Positions 41,738 through 49,654 of a stretch of 64,000 nucleotides of DNA are shown here, in pieces. The stretch covers positions 2,231,501-2,295,500 of the forward strand of contig NZ_CP141059.1 in the NCBI RefSeq assembly GCF_034661235.1, given 5' to 3'. The notes beneath the pieces were generated by a model, which was given only the letters and a program-made list of their open reading frames with translations, did not search any database and was not told the DNA's origin. This stretch comes from Nocardioides bizhenqiangii (lineage in GTDB: Bacteria; Actinomycetota; Actinomycetes; Propionibacteriales; Nocardioidaceae). Every line of letters starts with the position of its first letter. Positions within the stretch are counted from its first letter, which is position 1. A program made the position numbers and the translations under genes.

Positions 41738-44700
41738 ATGGGCTGGAGCAACCCACCCGTCCCGTGGCGGGAGATCGAGCGCCGGTTGTCCGGGCGGGTG
41801 CCCGGGGTCGAGGACGCGCCGATCTCCCGGCGCAAGAGGCCCTCCGCAGAGCCGCTGGAGATCAGTCGTCCCGAGTCGGTCACGCCTTACGCCGAGCTGC
41901 ACTGCCACAGCCACTTCAGCTTCCTCGACGGTGCCAGCTCACCCACGGACCTGGTCACGGAAGCGGCGCGACTAGGTCTGAGCGCGCTCGCCATCACCGA
42001 CCACGACAACTTCGCCGGTGCGCCGCTCTTCGCCGAGGCGAGTGCTGCGTACGACCTCCCCAGCATCTACGGCGCCGAGCTCAGCCTCGGCCTGACCACT
42101 CCGCAGAACGGGATCCCGGACCCCGAGGGCACCCACCTGCTCGTCCTCGCCCGCGGCGTGGAGGGCTACCACCGACTGGCATCGGCCATGACAGAGGCAC
42201 ACCTGGCCGGTGACGAGAAGGGCAGACCTACCTATGCCCTCGACGACCTGGCGGACATCGGGCGCGGCCACTGGGTCGTCCTCACGGGCTGCCGCAAGGG
42301 GATGAGGTCGCCGGAGGCGATCGACGACCTGATCGACCGCTTCGGCCGCGACCACGTCGTCGTCGAGCTCAGCGGCCACGGCAAGCCCGGGGACGACGAG
42401 ACCAACTACCTCCTCGCCGCGATCGCCCGTGACCGACGGCTGCCCGTCGTCGCCACCGGCAACGTCCACCACTCGACGCCGGACAAGCGACGGCTTGCCA
42501 CCGCCATGGCCGCGATCCGTGCCCGGCGCAGCATCGCCGAGCTCGACGGCTGGCTGGATCTCTCCGGGTCGGCACACCTGCGCAGCGGTGCGGAGATGGA
42601 GCAGCTGTTCGGCCGCTACCCGGGTGCCATCAGCCACACTGTCACCCTCGCCGGTGAGCTCGCCTTCGACCTCCACAAGGCGTCGCCCCGGCTGCCCAAG
42701 CAGGGCATCCCCGAGGGAGAGACGCCGGGCTCCTGGCTGCGAATCCTCACCGAGCACGGCTTCCAGCAGAGGTATGCCGGCTCGCCGCTCGAGCGTGAGG
42801 CCAGGGCGCGGGTCGACGCCGAGCTCGAGGTGATCCTCCGCAAGGACTTCGCCGGCTACTTCGTGATCGTCCACGACATCGTCGCGTTCGCGAGGAGCCG
42901 GGGGATCCTGTGCCAGGGAAGGGGGTCCGCAGCGAGCTCAGCTGTGTGCTTCGCGCTCGGGATCACCGCGATCGACTCGGTCTACTACCGGCTGCCGTTC
43001 GAGCGGTTCATCTCCGAGCACCGCGAGGAGGAGCCCGACATCGACGTCGACTTCGACTCCGACCGACGGGAGGAGGTCATCCAGTGGGTCTACGAGACCT
43101 ACGGCCGGCACAACGCAGCACAGGTCTGCAACGTGGTGAGCTACCGCCCGCGGATGGCGATCCGCGACGCCGCCAAGGCGCTCGGCTTCTCGACCGGGCA
43201 GCAGGACGCGTGGTCGAAGTCGGTCGACGGATGGGCGAGCGCGGTCGAGACGGAGTCGGAGATACCGCGGCCGGTCGTGTCGCTCGCCGAGGAGCTCCTG
43301 TCCGCACCCCGGCACCTCGGCATCCACTCCGGCGGCATGGTGCTCACCGAACGCCCGATCGGCGAGGTCTGCCCGATCGAGCGCGCCCGGATGCCAGGAC
43401 GCACCGTCCTCCAGTGGGACAAGGACGGCTGCGAGTCGATGGGGCTGGTGAAGTTCGACCTGCTCGGTCTCGGCATGCTCGGCGCGCTCGACCACATGAT
43501 CCGGCTGATCGACGAGCACCTCGGCAAGCGCTGGGAGCTGGAGACGATCCCCAAGGAGGAGCCCGAGGTCTACGACATGCTCTGCCGCGCAGACTCGATC
43601 GGCGTCTTCCAGGTCGAGAGTCGTGCTCAGATCGGCACCCTCCCACGGCTCAAGCCCCGCAGCTTCTACGACCTTGCCATCGAGATCGCGCTGATCCGGC
43701 CGGGGCCGATCCAGGGCGGCGCCGTCCACCCCTACATCCGCCGCGCCACCGGCAAGGAGCCGGTCACCTACGACCATCCGTCGCTCGAGCCGGTGCTCGC
43801 GCGCACCCTCGGCGTACCGCTCTTCCAGGAGCAGCTGATGGCGATGGCGGTGACCCTCGGGGACTGCTCCCGTGACGACGCCGACCTGCTGCGGCGGGCG
43901 ATGGGTTCCAAGCGAGGGGTGGAGCGGATCGAGAGGGTCAAGGAGAAGCTGTACGCCGGCATGGCCCGTCGCGGCATCACCGGCGACCGGGCCGACGGCA
44001 TCTACGTGAAGATCCTGTCTTTCGCCAACTTCGGCTTCGCCGAGTCCCACGCACTCAGCTTCGCGCTGCTCGTCTATGCGTCGTCGTGGTTCAAGCTGCA
44101 CTACCCTGCTGCCTTCCTCGCCGGGCTCCTGCGCAACCAGCCGATGGGCTTCTACTCGCCGCAGTCACTGGTCGCCGATGCCCGGAGGCATGGTGTCGTC
44201 GTCCTCAGACCCGACATCCAGCTGTCCGCCGCCCAGTCAGACCTGGAGGAGACCACGCCAGTCGACGACCCGCTGCGGTACGACGGGGGACTGGCCGTGC
44301 GGCTCGGGCTGGACTCGGTGCGGGGCATCGGCTCGGAGCTGGCCGATCGGATCGTCGCCGAGCGGGAGGCGGCGCCGTACACCGACATCACCGACCTGTC
44401 GCGAAGAGCCGGGTTGACCTCCGCACAGCTCGAGTCGCTGGCGACGGCTGGTGCGTTCGACGGCTTCGGGCTCGACCGACGTCAGGCGCTGTGGATGTCC
44501 GGCTACGCCGAGACCGACGGCCAGCTGCCCGGCACCACCCCGGCGCCGCCCCCGCCGACGCTGCCGGTGATGAGCGACGAAGAACTCACCCTGGCCGACC
44601 TCTGGGCGACGAAGATCTCGCCCGAGCGGCACCCGATCGAGCACCTCCGGCCTGATCTCGAGGCCGCGGGGATCCTCCCCATCGCTGCTCTTTGGCAGAC

Positions 44701-45010
44701 GGACTCCGGGCGCCGGGTCCGGGTCGCCGGCCTGATCACCCACCGCCAGCGGCCGGGCACGGCGATGGGCATCACCTTCCTCAACCTGGAGGACGAGACA
44801 GGCATGCTCAACGTGATCTGCTCCCAGGGCGTGATGAGGGCACATCGTCAGGCTGCCCGCCACCGGGTCGCCGTCATCATCCGCGGGAAGCTGGAGCGCA
44901 GCGATGGCGTGGTCAATCTTGTTGCTGACCAGGTGGTCTCGCTCGACGTGCTGGTGCCCGGTGCCGGCTCGGCGCTCCAGGTCCGTCAGACGTCACGAGA
45001 CTTCCGCTGA
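41738..45010 (+). CDS. dnaE2: Error-prone DNA polymerase DnaE2
   Basis: 1090 aa. PHP domain at residues ~50-330 (ELHCHSHFSFLDGASSP), then the C-family palm with catalytic Asp residues D434, D436 and D438 in PDIDVDFDSDRREE, the fingers and HhH region, and a C-terminal OB fold (VRVAGLITHRQRPGT). The length and the HCHSHFSFLDG form are those of DnaE2 rather than replicative DnaE1. It is the polymerase of the ImuA'-ImuB-DnaE2 mutasome. It has no SOS box of its own and no clear ribosome site. Confidence 0.96.
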   Translation: MGWSNPPVPWREIERRLSGRVPGVEDAPISRRKRPSAEPLEISRPESVTPYAELHCHSHFSFLDGASSPTDLVTEAARLGLSALAITDHDNFAGAPLFAEASAAYDLPSIYGAELSLGLTTPQNGIPDPEGTHLLVLARGVEGYHRLASAMTEAHLAGDEKGRPTYALDDLADIGRGHWVVLTGCRKGMRSPEAIDDLIDRFGRDHVVVELSGHGKPGDDETNYLLAAIARDRRLPVVATGNVHHSTPDKRRLATAMAAIRARRSIAELDGWLDLSGSAHLRSGAEMEQLFGRYPGAISHTVTLAGELAFDLHKASPRLPKQGIPEGETPGSWLRILTEHGFQQRYAGSPLEREARARVDAELEVILRKDFAGYFVIVHDIVAFARSRGILCQGRGSAASSAVCFALGITAIDSVYYRLPFERFISEHREEEPDIDVDFDSDRREEVIQWVYETYGRHNAAQVCNVVSYRPRMAIRDAAKALGFSTGQQDAWSKSVDGWASAVETESEIPRPVVSLAEELLSAPRHLGIHSGGMVLTERPIGEVCPIERARMPGRTVLQWDKDGCESMGLVKFDLLGLGMLGALDHMIRLIDEHLGKRWELETIPKEEPEVYDMLCRADSIGVFQVESRAQIGTLPRLKPRSFYDLAIEIALIRPGPIQGGAVHPYIRRATGKEPVTYDHPSLEPVLARTLGVPLFQEQLMAMAVTLGDCSRDDADLLRRAMGSKRGVERIERVKEKLYAGMARRGITGDRADGIYVKILSFANFGFAESHALSFALLVYASSWFKLHYPAAFLAGLLRNQPMGFYSPQSLVADARRHGVVVLRPDIQLSAAQSDLEETTPVDDPLRYDGGLAVRLGLDSVRGIGSELADRIVAEREAAPYTDITDLSRRAGLTSAQLESLATAGAFDGFGLDRRQALWMSGYAETDGQLPGTTPAPPPPTLPVMSDEELTLADLWATKISPERHPIEHLRPDLEAAGILPIAALWQTDSGRRVRVAGLITHRQRPGTAMGITFLNLEDETGMLNVICSQGVMRAHRQAARHRVAVIIRGKLERSDGVVNLVADQVVSLDVLVPGAGSALQVRQTSRDFR

Positions 45011-45451
45011 CGGCTGTTCCAGGTGGTCGCAGGTGAAGTCGTCGCAGCTCACCTTCCACGTGCCGTCGACCAGCATCAGCTCGTAGACCGTCGTGATATT
45101 GGTGACGTCCGAGCCGACCACCGCGGTGGCGACGTCACCGGTGATCGTGATGTCGGAGACGAGCACGTCGTCCTCGTCGTACTGCGGCTCGACCCACGAC
45201 TGCATGTGCTCGTCGCACGCCTCCTCAGGGGTATCGGAGAGCAGTGCCTTCTCGAGGAGGTACTCCTCGGTGACCAGATCGCAGCTTGGGTCGAAGAAGC
45301 TCGCCACCAGGGCGTCGCGGACCGCTGCCTGGTCCGCAGGCAACGTCTCGCTCTCCTCCGCGGAGCTGTCCGACTCCTCGTCATCGCCGTCACCGCAAGC
45401 AGTCAGGAAGAACGGGAGGACCAGGACTGAGGCGATGAGCTTGCGCGTCAT
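44993..45451 (-). CDS. Small secreted lipoprotein
   Basis: 152 aa. Signal peptide MTRKLIASVLVLPFF ends in the lipobox LTAC, followed by an acidic linker (GDGDDEESDSSAEESE). The mature domain has four further Cys and an NTF2/DUF4878-like pattern (ITITGDVATAVV, VDGTWKVSCDD), probably a small cone fold. Its function is unknown. Its 3' end overlaps the dnaE2 3' end by 18 bp. Confidence 0.82.
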   Translation of the reverse strand: MTRKLIASVLVLPFFLTACGDGDDEESDSSAEESETLPADQAAVRDALVASFFDPSCDLVTEEYLLEKALLSDTPEEACDEHMQSWVEPQYDEDDVLVSDITITGDVATAVVGSDVTNITTVYELMLVDGTWKVSCDDFTCDHLEQPSAEVS

Positions 45452-45456
45452 GAAGC

Positions 45457-45462
45457 AGAGTA
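45457..45462 (-). promoter_or_regulatory. -10 hexamer of the lipoprotein gene
   Basis: TACTCT on the minus strand with 5 nt to the ATG. Confidence 0.5.
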
Positions 45463-45544
45463 AAGAGGATCGAGACCCTCCCTAGGACCGGAACCCCACG
45501 GAATCATTCTCGAGGCGGACCGGGATCCGACCTCAGGACGATTC

Positions 45545-46135
45545 TCAGGCAGACTCGAACCACGGGTTCCGCAGGTCGTAGAACGTTGCGTCCTTGAAGA
45601 ACTGCTCCAGCTCCCCGCGGACTTCCTCGGGCGGTTCCTTGCCCTCGCCGGCGCGGGCTGCCTCCTCGGTCGTGAACGCGACGGTCTCGGTGAACGTGCC
45701 GTCGGGCTCGAGCGCGAGCGAGCCACCGATGATCTCGGGTCGCAGGTCGCGGATCGCGCCGATGTTGGCGAGCATCGATTTGAGCCGCTCAGGGTCGTCG
45801 GTCTTGCCGCGGATGATCTGCACGAATCCCGCCTCGTCAGAGCCGCCGTCGAGGAACAAGGTGACGTCGTCGCAGTCGTGGAACTCAGCGGGCCCGTCCA
45901 GCAGCGCGGTCATCCGCTCCGCCCACGCGCCCTGCTGGGGCCGCTCGGAGTTCGCCGAGGCGGCATTCCGGGACTCGAAGCGGACCACGCCGATGAACTG
46001 GTCGTCGTCGGTGAAGCCGTAGGTGCCGCCGAGCCAGCCGGTGGCACCGGGCGCCAGGTCGCGACGCCACTCGTCGATGAGCGCACGGAGCTCGTCCTGC
46101 CGCGTGCACGTGCCCTGGATGATCTGGATGAACAT
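45545..46135 (-). CDS. Duplicated antibiotic-biosynthesis-monooxygenase-like protein
   Basis: 196 aa made of two similar halves, one beginning MFIQIIQGTCTRQDELRALI and the other GFVQIIRGKTDDPERLKSML (about residue 102). Each half matches the ferredoxin-like dimeric alpha/beta barrel pattern, so the protein probably folds as an intramolecular dimer. Neither a heme nor a flavin motif is visible, so enzyme activity is uncertain. TAGCGT precedes the ATG by 7 nt. Confidence 0.75.
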   Translation of the reverse strand: MFIQIIQGTCTRQDELRALIDEWRRDLAPGATGWLGGTYGFTDDDQFIGVVRFESRNAASANSERPQQGAWAERMTALLDGPAEFHDCDDVTLFLDGGSDEAGFVQIIRGKTDDPERLKSMLANIGAIRDLRPEIIGGSLALEPDGTFTETVAFTTEEAARAGEGKEPPEEVRGELEQFFKDATFYDLRNPWFESA

Positions 46136-46142
46136 GCGATTG

Positions 46143-46148
46143 ACGCTA
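46143..46148 (-). promoter_or_regulatory. -10 hexamer of the duplicated-domain gene
   Basis: TAGCGT on the minus strand, 7 nt before the ATG. Confidence 0.5.
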
Positions 46149-46184
46149 CGCCCGCCGACGGACCGCGGCCATAGCCAACCGGGA

Positions 46185-46808
46185 TTACGTCTGGCGGGAG
46201 CGTGCGGCCGAGCGCACCATGCCGCGCTCGTCGGGGTCGTCGGACCGGTTGAGCACGAGGTCGCCGGCCGTCATCGCCCGGGCCGCCTGGAGCGTGCGGT
46301 CGAGGAAAGCCGCCACGGAGTCGACGTCACCCATCTGCAGGGCGAGTCTGGCGGCGCTGATGCCCTGCACGACGTTCTCGGCGCGCAGCCGGTCGGTGAT
46401 GTCGACGCAGGTGCCCCTCAGCCGCACCGGGGTGCCGTCCTCGTCCTTCACCACCTCGCCGTTCGTGGCTAGATGACGCACCTCGCCGTCCGGCCGCACG
46501 ATCCGCTCCACCATCGACCAGGCACCGCCCGTCTCGTAGACCCGTCGGTGGGTGGCGGTCACGGCGTCCCGGTCGTCCGGGTGCACCATCGACAGGAATC
46601 GGTCGTACGACGCGTTGAACTCCTGCGGCTGGTAGCCGTAGATGCGGTAGAGCTGGTCGGACCAGGAGGACTCGTCGCTCTCGATGTGCCAGTCGAAGTC
46701 GCCCATGTTGGCGACCTGCTGAGCATCGTCGAATCGCGATCGAAGGTCGGCCAGCTGCTGACCGGTCTCCTCCAGTTCCTGGCGCAGCCGTTCGACATTC
46801 CGTTTCAT
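46185..46808 (-). CDS. Orphan PAS-domain protein
   Basis: 207 aa. A short coiled coil (VERLRQELEETGQQLADLRS) leads into one PAS_3-type sensor (DFDWHIESDESSWSDQLYRI, FLSMVHPDDRDAVTATH) with a PAC end (LRGTCVDITDRLRAEN) near residue 140. The last ~60 residues are helical and match no kinase, cyclase or ANTAR output that I know. It probably acts by partner binding. GAGGAGG stands 5 nt before the ATG. Confidence 0.82.
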   Translation of the reverse strand: MKRNVERLRQELEETGQQLADLRSRFDDAQQVANMGDFDWHIESDESSWSDQLYRIYGYQPQEFNASYDRFLSMVHPDDRDAVTATHRRVYETGGAWSMVERIVRPDGEVRHLATNGEVVKDEDGTPVRLRGTCVDITDRLRAENVVQGISAARLALQMGDVDSVAAFLDRTLQAARAMTAGDLVLNRSDDPDERGMVRSAARSRQT

Positions 46809-46992
46809 GTCGCCTCCTCATGACGGAACATAGGGCGGTCGCGAGGGCGCCGATAGGCGATCGGGCAAGGTCTGAGCGATCGATGCGGGACCTAGTACCT
46901 ACGGGCTACCGGGACCGGCACCGGGATTCGGGGGCGACAACACCCTGCGGTAGTGTTCCACCCGCTTCGGACGGCGGTCCCGGACGGAGCTT

Positions 46993-47069
<77 letters not shown>

Positions 47070-47074
47070 CTCGA

Positions 47075-47114
47075 ACCGGCTCTGACCCGCGGAAAACGCC
47101 GGGTCGGAGCCGGT
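47075..47114 (+). terminator. Hairpin terminator after tRNA-Pro
   Basis: A 15-bp stem (47075-47089 with 47100-47114, one G-T pair) and a 10-nt loop. There is no U-tract, as is common in actinobacterial terminators. Confidence 0.65.
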
Positions 47115-47141
47115 CTCACGGGCGACACCGATGACGCTGGC

Positions 47142-47147
47142 TATGCT
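47142..47147 (+). promoter_or_regulatory. -10 hexamer of the GlsB/YeaQ-like gene
   Basis: TATGCT with exactly 6 nt to the ATG. Confidence 0.6.
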
Positions 47148-47153
47148 CCGTGC

Positions 47154-47465
47154 ATGCTCATCATCGGCATCATCCTGTTCGGCATGCTCGTCGGCGCAGC
47201 TGCCCAGCTCATTCTCGGGACCGGGCGGGACGGGATCGACTGGGCGCGGGCGATCGTGGCCGGGCTGCTCGGCTCCTTCCTCGGCGGCCTGGTGGTGAGC
47301 CTGATCGCCGGCGACGGGGTGGAGCTGAGGCCGAGCGGGATCATCGGGTCGGTGGCCGGTGCCATCGTGATCTCCCTCGCTCAGCAGTGGTGGGACCGAC
47401 GTGGAGAGCCGACCGCCGCCGATCGCGCCGCTCAGCGGTCGGGGGACCCACGCAAGTCTCGCTAG
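47154..47465 (+). CDS. GlsB/YeaQ/YmgE family small membrane protein
   Basis: 103 aa. Three Gly-rich transmembrane helices (IILFGMLVGAAAQLILG, AGLLGSFLGGLVVSLIAG, SVAGAIVISLA) define this stress-associated family; the C-terminal ~30 residues are polar and cytoplasmic. Biochemical function is not established. The start follows from the -10 position. Confidence 0.88.
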   Translation: MLIIGIILFGMLVGAAAQLILGTGRDGIDWARAIVAGLLGSFLGGLVVSLIAGDGVELRPSGIIGSVAGAIVISLAQQWWDRRGEPTAADRAAQRSGDPRKSR

Positions 47466-47480
47466 ACGGTTGATCACGGC

Positions 47481-48377
47481 ATGACCAGGCAGGGACTCGT
47501 GATCGGCGCCGGGGGCGTCACGGGGCTGGCGTGGTCGAGCGCCACCCTGGCAGCGCTGGCGCGCACGGCCGACTGGGACCCCCGCGACGCCGACGTGCTG
47601 GTCGGGACCTCGCAAGGCTCCCTGCTGGCGGGGTTGCTCGCGAGCGGGGTGGGCACCGAAGAGCTGGTCCGCTGGTACCGCAAGGAGCTCCCGGACGCGC
47701 ATCCGCTGCTCGCCCGGCCCGCCCCACGGATTCGCGACGACGGTCGGCGTGGGAAGCGTCGGCCGGCGTCCCCGGCGCTGCTCGCCCGCGCGATCGGGCC
47801 CGGACGGATCAGCCCGGTCGCTGCGCTGTCCGGACTGCTCCCGGTGGGCGTCGGGTCGCTCGACGGCTTCCTCGCCCCGCTCGCCGCCCTCGTCGGCACC
47901 GACGGCTGGGTCGAGCACGACGCGACGTGGGTCACCGCCCTCGACTACGACACCGGACGGCGCGTGTGCTTCGGTGCGCCCGGGCAGCCGCGACCTCCCG
48001 TTCTCGAGGCGGTCCGCGCGTCCTGCACGGTCCCCGGCCAGTTCCCGCCGGTGCGTATCGACGGCCGTCGCTACATCGACGGTGGAGCGCACTCGACCAC
48101 GAACGCGGACCTCGCGGTCGACGCCCGGATCGACGAGGTCGTCGTGCTCGCGCCGATGGCGGGCGACGGCGGCGTCCTGCAGCGGGTGGCACGACGGCAG
48201 CTCACCGCCGAGTCCCGCCGGCTGACTGCCGCCGGTGTCACCGTGCGGGTGCTGACACCCACACGGGCCGACCGCGCCTTGATGGCCGCCCACCCACGGG
48301 ACCCGGCCCAGCGTTTCCGTATCTTCGAGGCCGCTCTGGAGAGTGGGCCGGGACGGGTCGCCGCGGCATACCGCTGA
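47481..48377 (+). CDS. Patatin-like phospholipase
   Basis: 298 aa. Oxyanion hole GLVIGAGGVTG at residues ~5-15, nucleophile Ser in VGTSQGSLLAG (G-x-S-x-G), and the catalytic Asp in YIDGGAHS (DGG). This Ser-Asp dyad is the patatin/RssA arrangement. No signal peptide. It begins 15 bp after the GlsB-like gene. Unlike the patatin gene further downstream it has no cyclic-nucleotide domain. Confidence 0.88.
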   Translation: MTRQGLVIGAGGVTGLAWSSATLAALARTADWDPRDADVLVGTSQGSLLAGLLASGVGTEELVRWYRKELPDAHPLLARPAPRIRDDGRRGKRRPASPALLARAIGPGRISPVAALSGLLPVGVGSLDGFLAPLAALVGTDGWVEHDATWVTALDYDTGRRVCFGAPGQPRPPVLEAVRASCTVPGQFPPVRIDGRRYIDGGAHSTTNADLAVDARIDEVVVLAPMAGDGGVLQRVARRQLTAESRRLTAAGVTVRVLTPTRADRALMAAHPRDPAQRFRIFEAALESGPGRVAAAYR

Positions 48378-48411
48378 CCTCCGCGCGCGTCCCCAGAACC
48401 GGTCGCCTGAC

Positions 48412-48448
48412 CTGGACAGGTGGCCAGCAAAGTCTGGACAGGTGGTCA
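48412..48448 (+). repeat. Pair of direct repeats upstream of the small membrane gene
   Basis: CTGGACAGGTGGCCA (48412-48426) and CTGGACAGGTGGTCA (48434-48448) differ at one base and are 22 bp apart, about two helical turns. It may be an operator, or the end of an eroded insertion sequence; some IS481-type ends have similar words, from memory only. Confidence 0.6.
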
Positions 48449-48517
48449 AAATGTCCTCAGTTCTGATGACAGACCCGCAGCGTCCGCCCTACTCTCCGAG
48501 CGGAGGGAGTTACAGAG

Positions 48518-48640
48518 ATGGGGAGTTCTTGGCAGATCCTGGCCGACATCGAGGCGCCCGTGGTGATCACGGTCGTGTCCGCTGTCGGCTTGCTGGTCTT
48601 CTGCGCCTGGGCGGTGTTGTTCCTCGACGACAACCGGTGA
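48518..48640 (+). CDS. Small single-pass membrane protein
   Basis: 40 aa. GGAGGGAG lies upstream of the ATG. The protein starts MGSSWQILADIEAP, has one transmembrane helix (VVITVVSAVGLLVFCAWAVL) and a short polar end LDDNR. Its stop overlaps the GTG of the lipoprotein gene (GTGA), showing translational coupling. I do not recognise it; it could anchor or assist the lipoprotein. Confidence 0.75.
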   Translation: MGSSWQILADIEAPVVITVVSAVGLLVFCAWAVLFLDDNR

Positions 48641-49605
48641 CGCGACTCGGAGCGTTCGCCCTGGCGGTGGCGCTTGGCGCCTGTACGGCCGGCGGGCCCG
48701 ATCGGTCCGCGGCCGAGCCGGAGCGCGCAGCGGCACCCGTTGCCGGGTGTCCGGCGTTCCCGGCCAACAATTGGTGGCACGCGGACATCTCCGACCTGCC
48801 CGTGCATCCGCGGAGCGCGGAGTGGCTGCAGCGGATGTCCCCGCGCAGCGACCTGCACCCTGACTTCGGTCCGTCGTTCGGGGAAGGACCGCCGTACGGC
48901 ATCCCGATCACGGTCGTCGCCGGTGACCACCGCAAGGTCCGCGTCCGCTTCACCTACGCCGGCGAGAGCGACCGGGTGCGCTACCCGCTCGGCCGAGACA
49001 CCCGCATCGAGGGCGGCCGCGGCAGCGACGGTGACCGGCACGCGATCATCGTGGACCGCGATCACTGCCGGCTCTACGAGACATGGGCGACCCGGGTCCG
49101 CGACGGACGCTGGCGCGCCGGGTCGGGCGCCGTGTGGAGCCTCCGGTCCAACCGGCTGCGGCCCGACGGCTGGACGTCGGCTGACGCCGCGGGTCTGCCG
49201 ATCCTGCCCGGACTGCTGAGGTGGCGCGAGGTCCGCGACGGCACCATCGACCACGCGATCCGCTTCACCACCGACGTGACCAGCACCCACCATCTCTGGC
49301 CGGCGCGTCACGACGCCGGGTCGCGGACGTCGCGGAGCTACCCGCCGATGGGGGCGCGGTTCCGGCTGGCGGCCGACTTCGACACCAGCGGTTACGGCCG
49401 CTACGCGCGCCGGGTGATCCGGGCGATGCAGACTTACGGCCTCGTCCTCGCCGACAACGGCAGTCCGTGGTTCTTCCAGGGCGAGCAGCACCGGAGGTGG
49501 CCAGCGCGGTTGATCGAGGAGCTCAAGCAGATCCCGGCAGACGAGTTCGTGGCCGTGGACACTTCCGGGCTCCAGGTCGACCCGGACAGCGCGGCTGTGA
49601 ATTGA
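48637..49605 (+). CDS. Secreted lipoprotein of unknown function
   Basis: 322 aa. Short signal peptide with lipobox LGAC (Cys ~15). The mature protein contains NNWWHADISDLPVHPRS, DFGPSFGEGPPYGIP and SNRLRPDGWTSADAAGLP and is rich in Trp, His and Arg. It reads as one globular extracytoplasmic domain with many aromatic residues, perhaps a carbohydrate-binding or hydrolytic fold, but I cannot name a family or active site. Coupled to the 40-aa membrane protein. The alternative upstream starts would destroy the signal peptide. Confidence 0.8.
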   Translation: MTRLGAFALAVALGACTAGGPDRSAAEPERAAAPVAGCPAFPANNWWHADISDLPVHPRSAEWLQRMSPRSDLHPDFGPSFGEGPPYGIPITVVAGDHRKVRVRFTYAGESDRVRYPLGRDTRIEGGRGSDGDRHAIIVDRDHCRLYETWATRVRDGRWRAGSGAVWSLRSNRLRPDGWTSADAAGLPILPGLLRWREVRDGTIDHAIRFTTDVTSTHHLWPARHDAGSRTSRSYPPMGARFRLAADFDTSGYGRYARRVIRAMQTYGLVLADNGSPWFFQGEQHRRWPARLIEELKQIPADEFVAVDTSGLQVDPDSAAVN

Positions 49606-49642
49606 TCCGGCCGTTATCTCCCGTTCGGCGGTGGTGAGGGGC

Positions 49643-49648
49643 CATTCT
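49643..49648 (+). promoter_or_regulatory. -10-like hexamer of the cNMP-aldehyde dehydrogenase operon
   Basis: CATTCT with 6 nt to the ATG, the leaderless spacing seen elsewhere. No CRP-type TGTGA-N6-TCACA site was found in the 49-bp gap. Confidence 0.4.
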
Positions 49649-49654
49649 GGGGGC

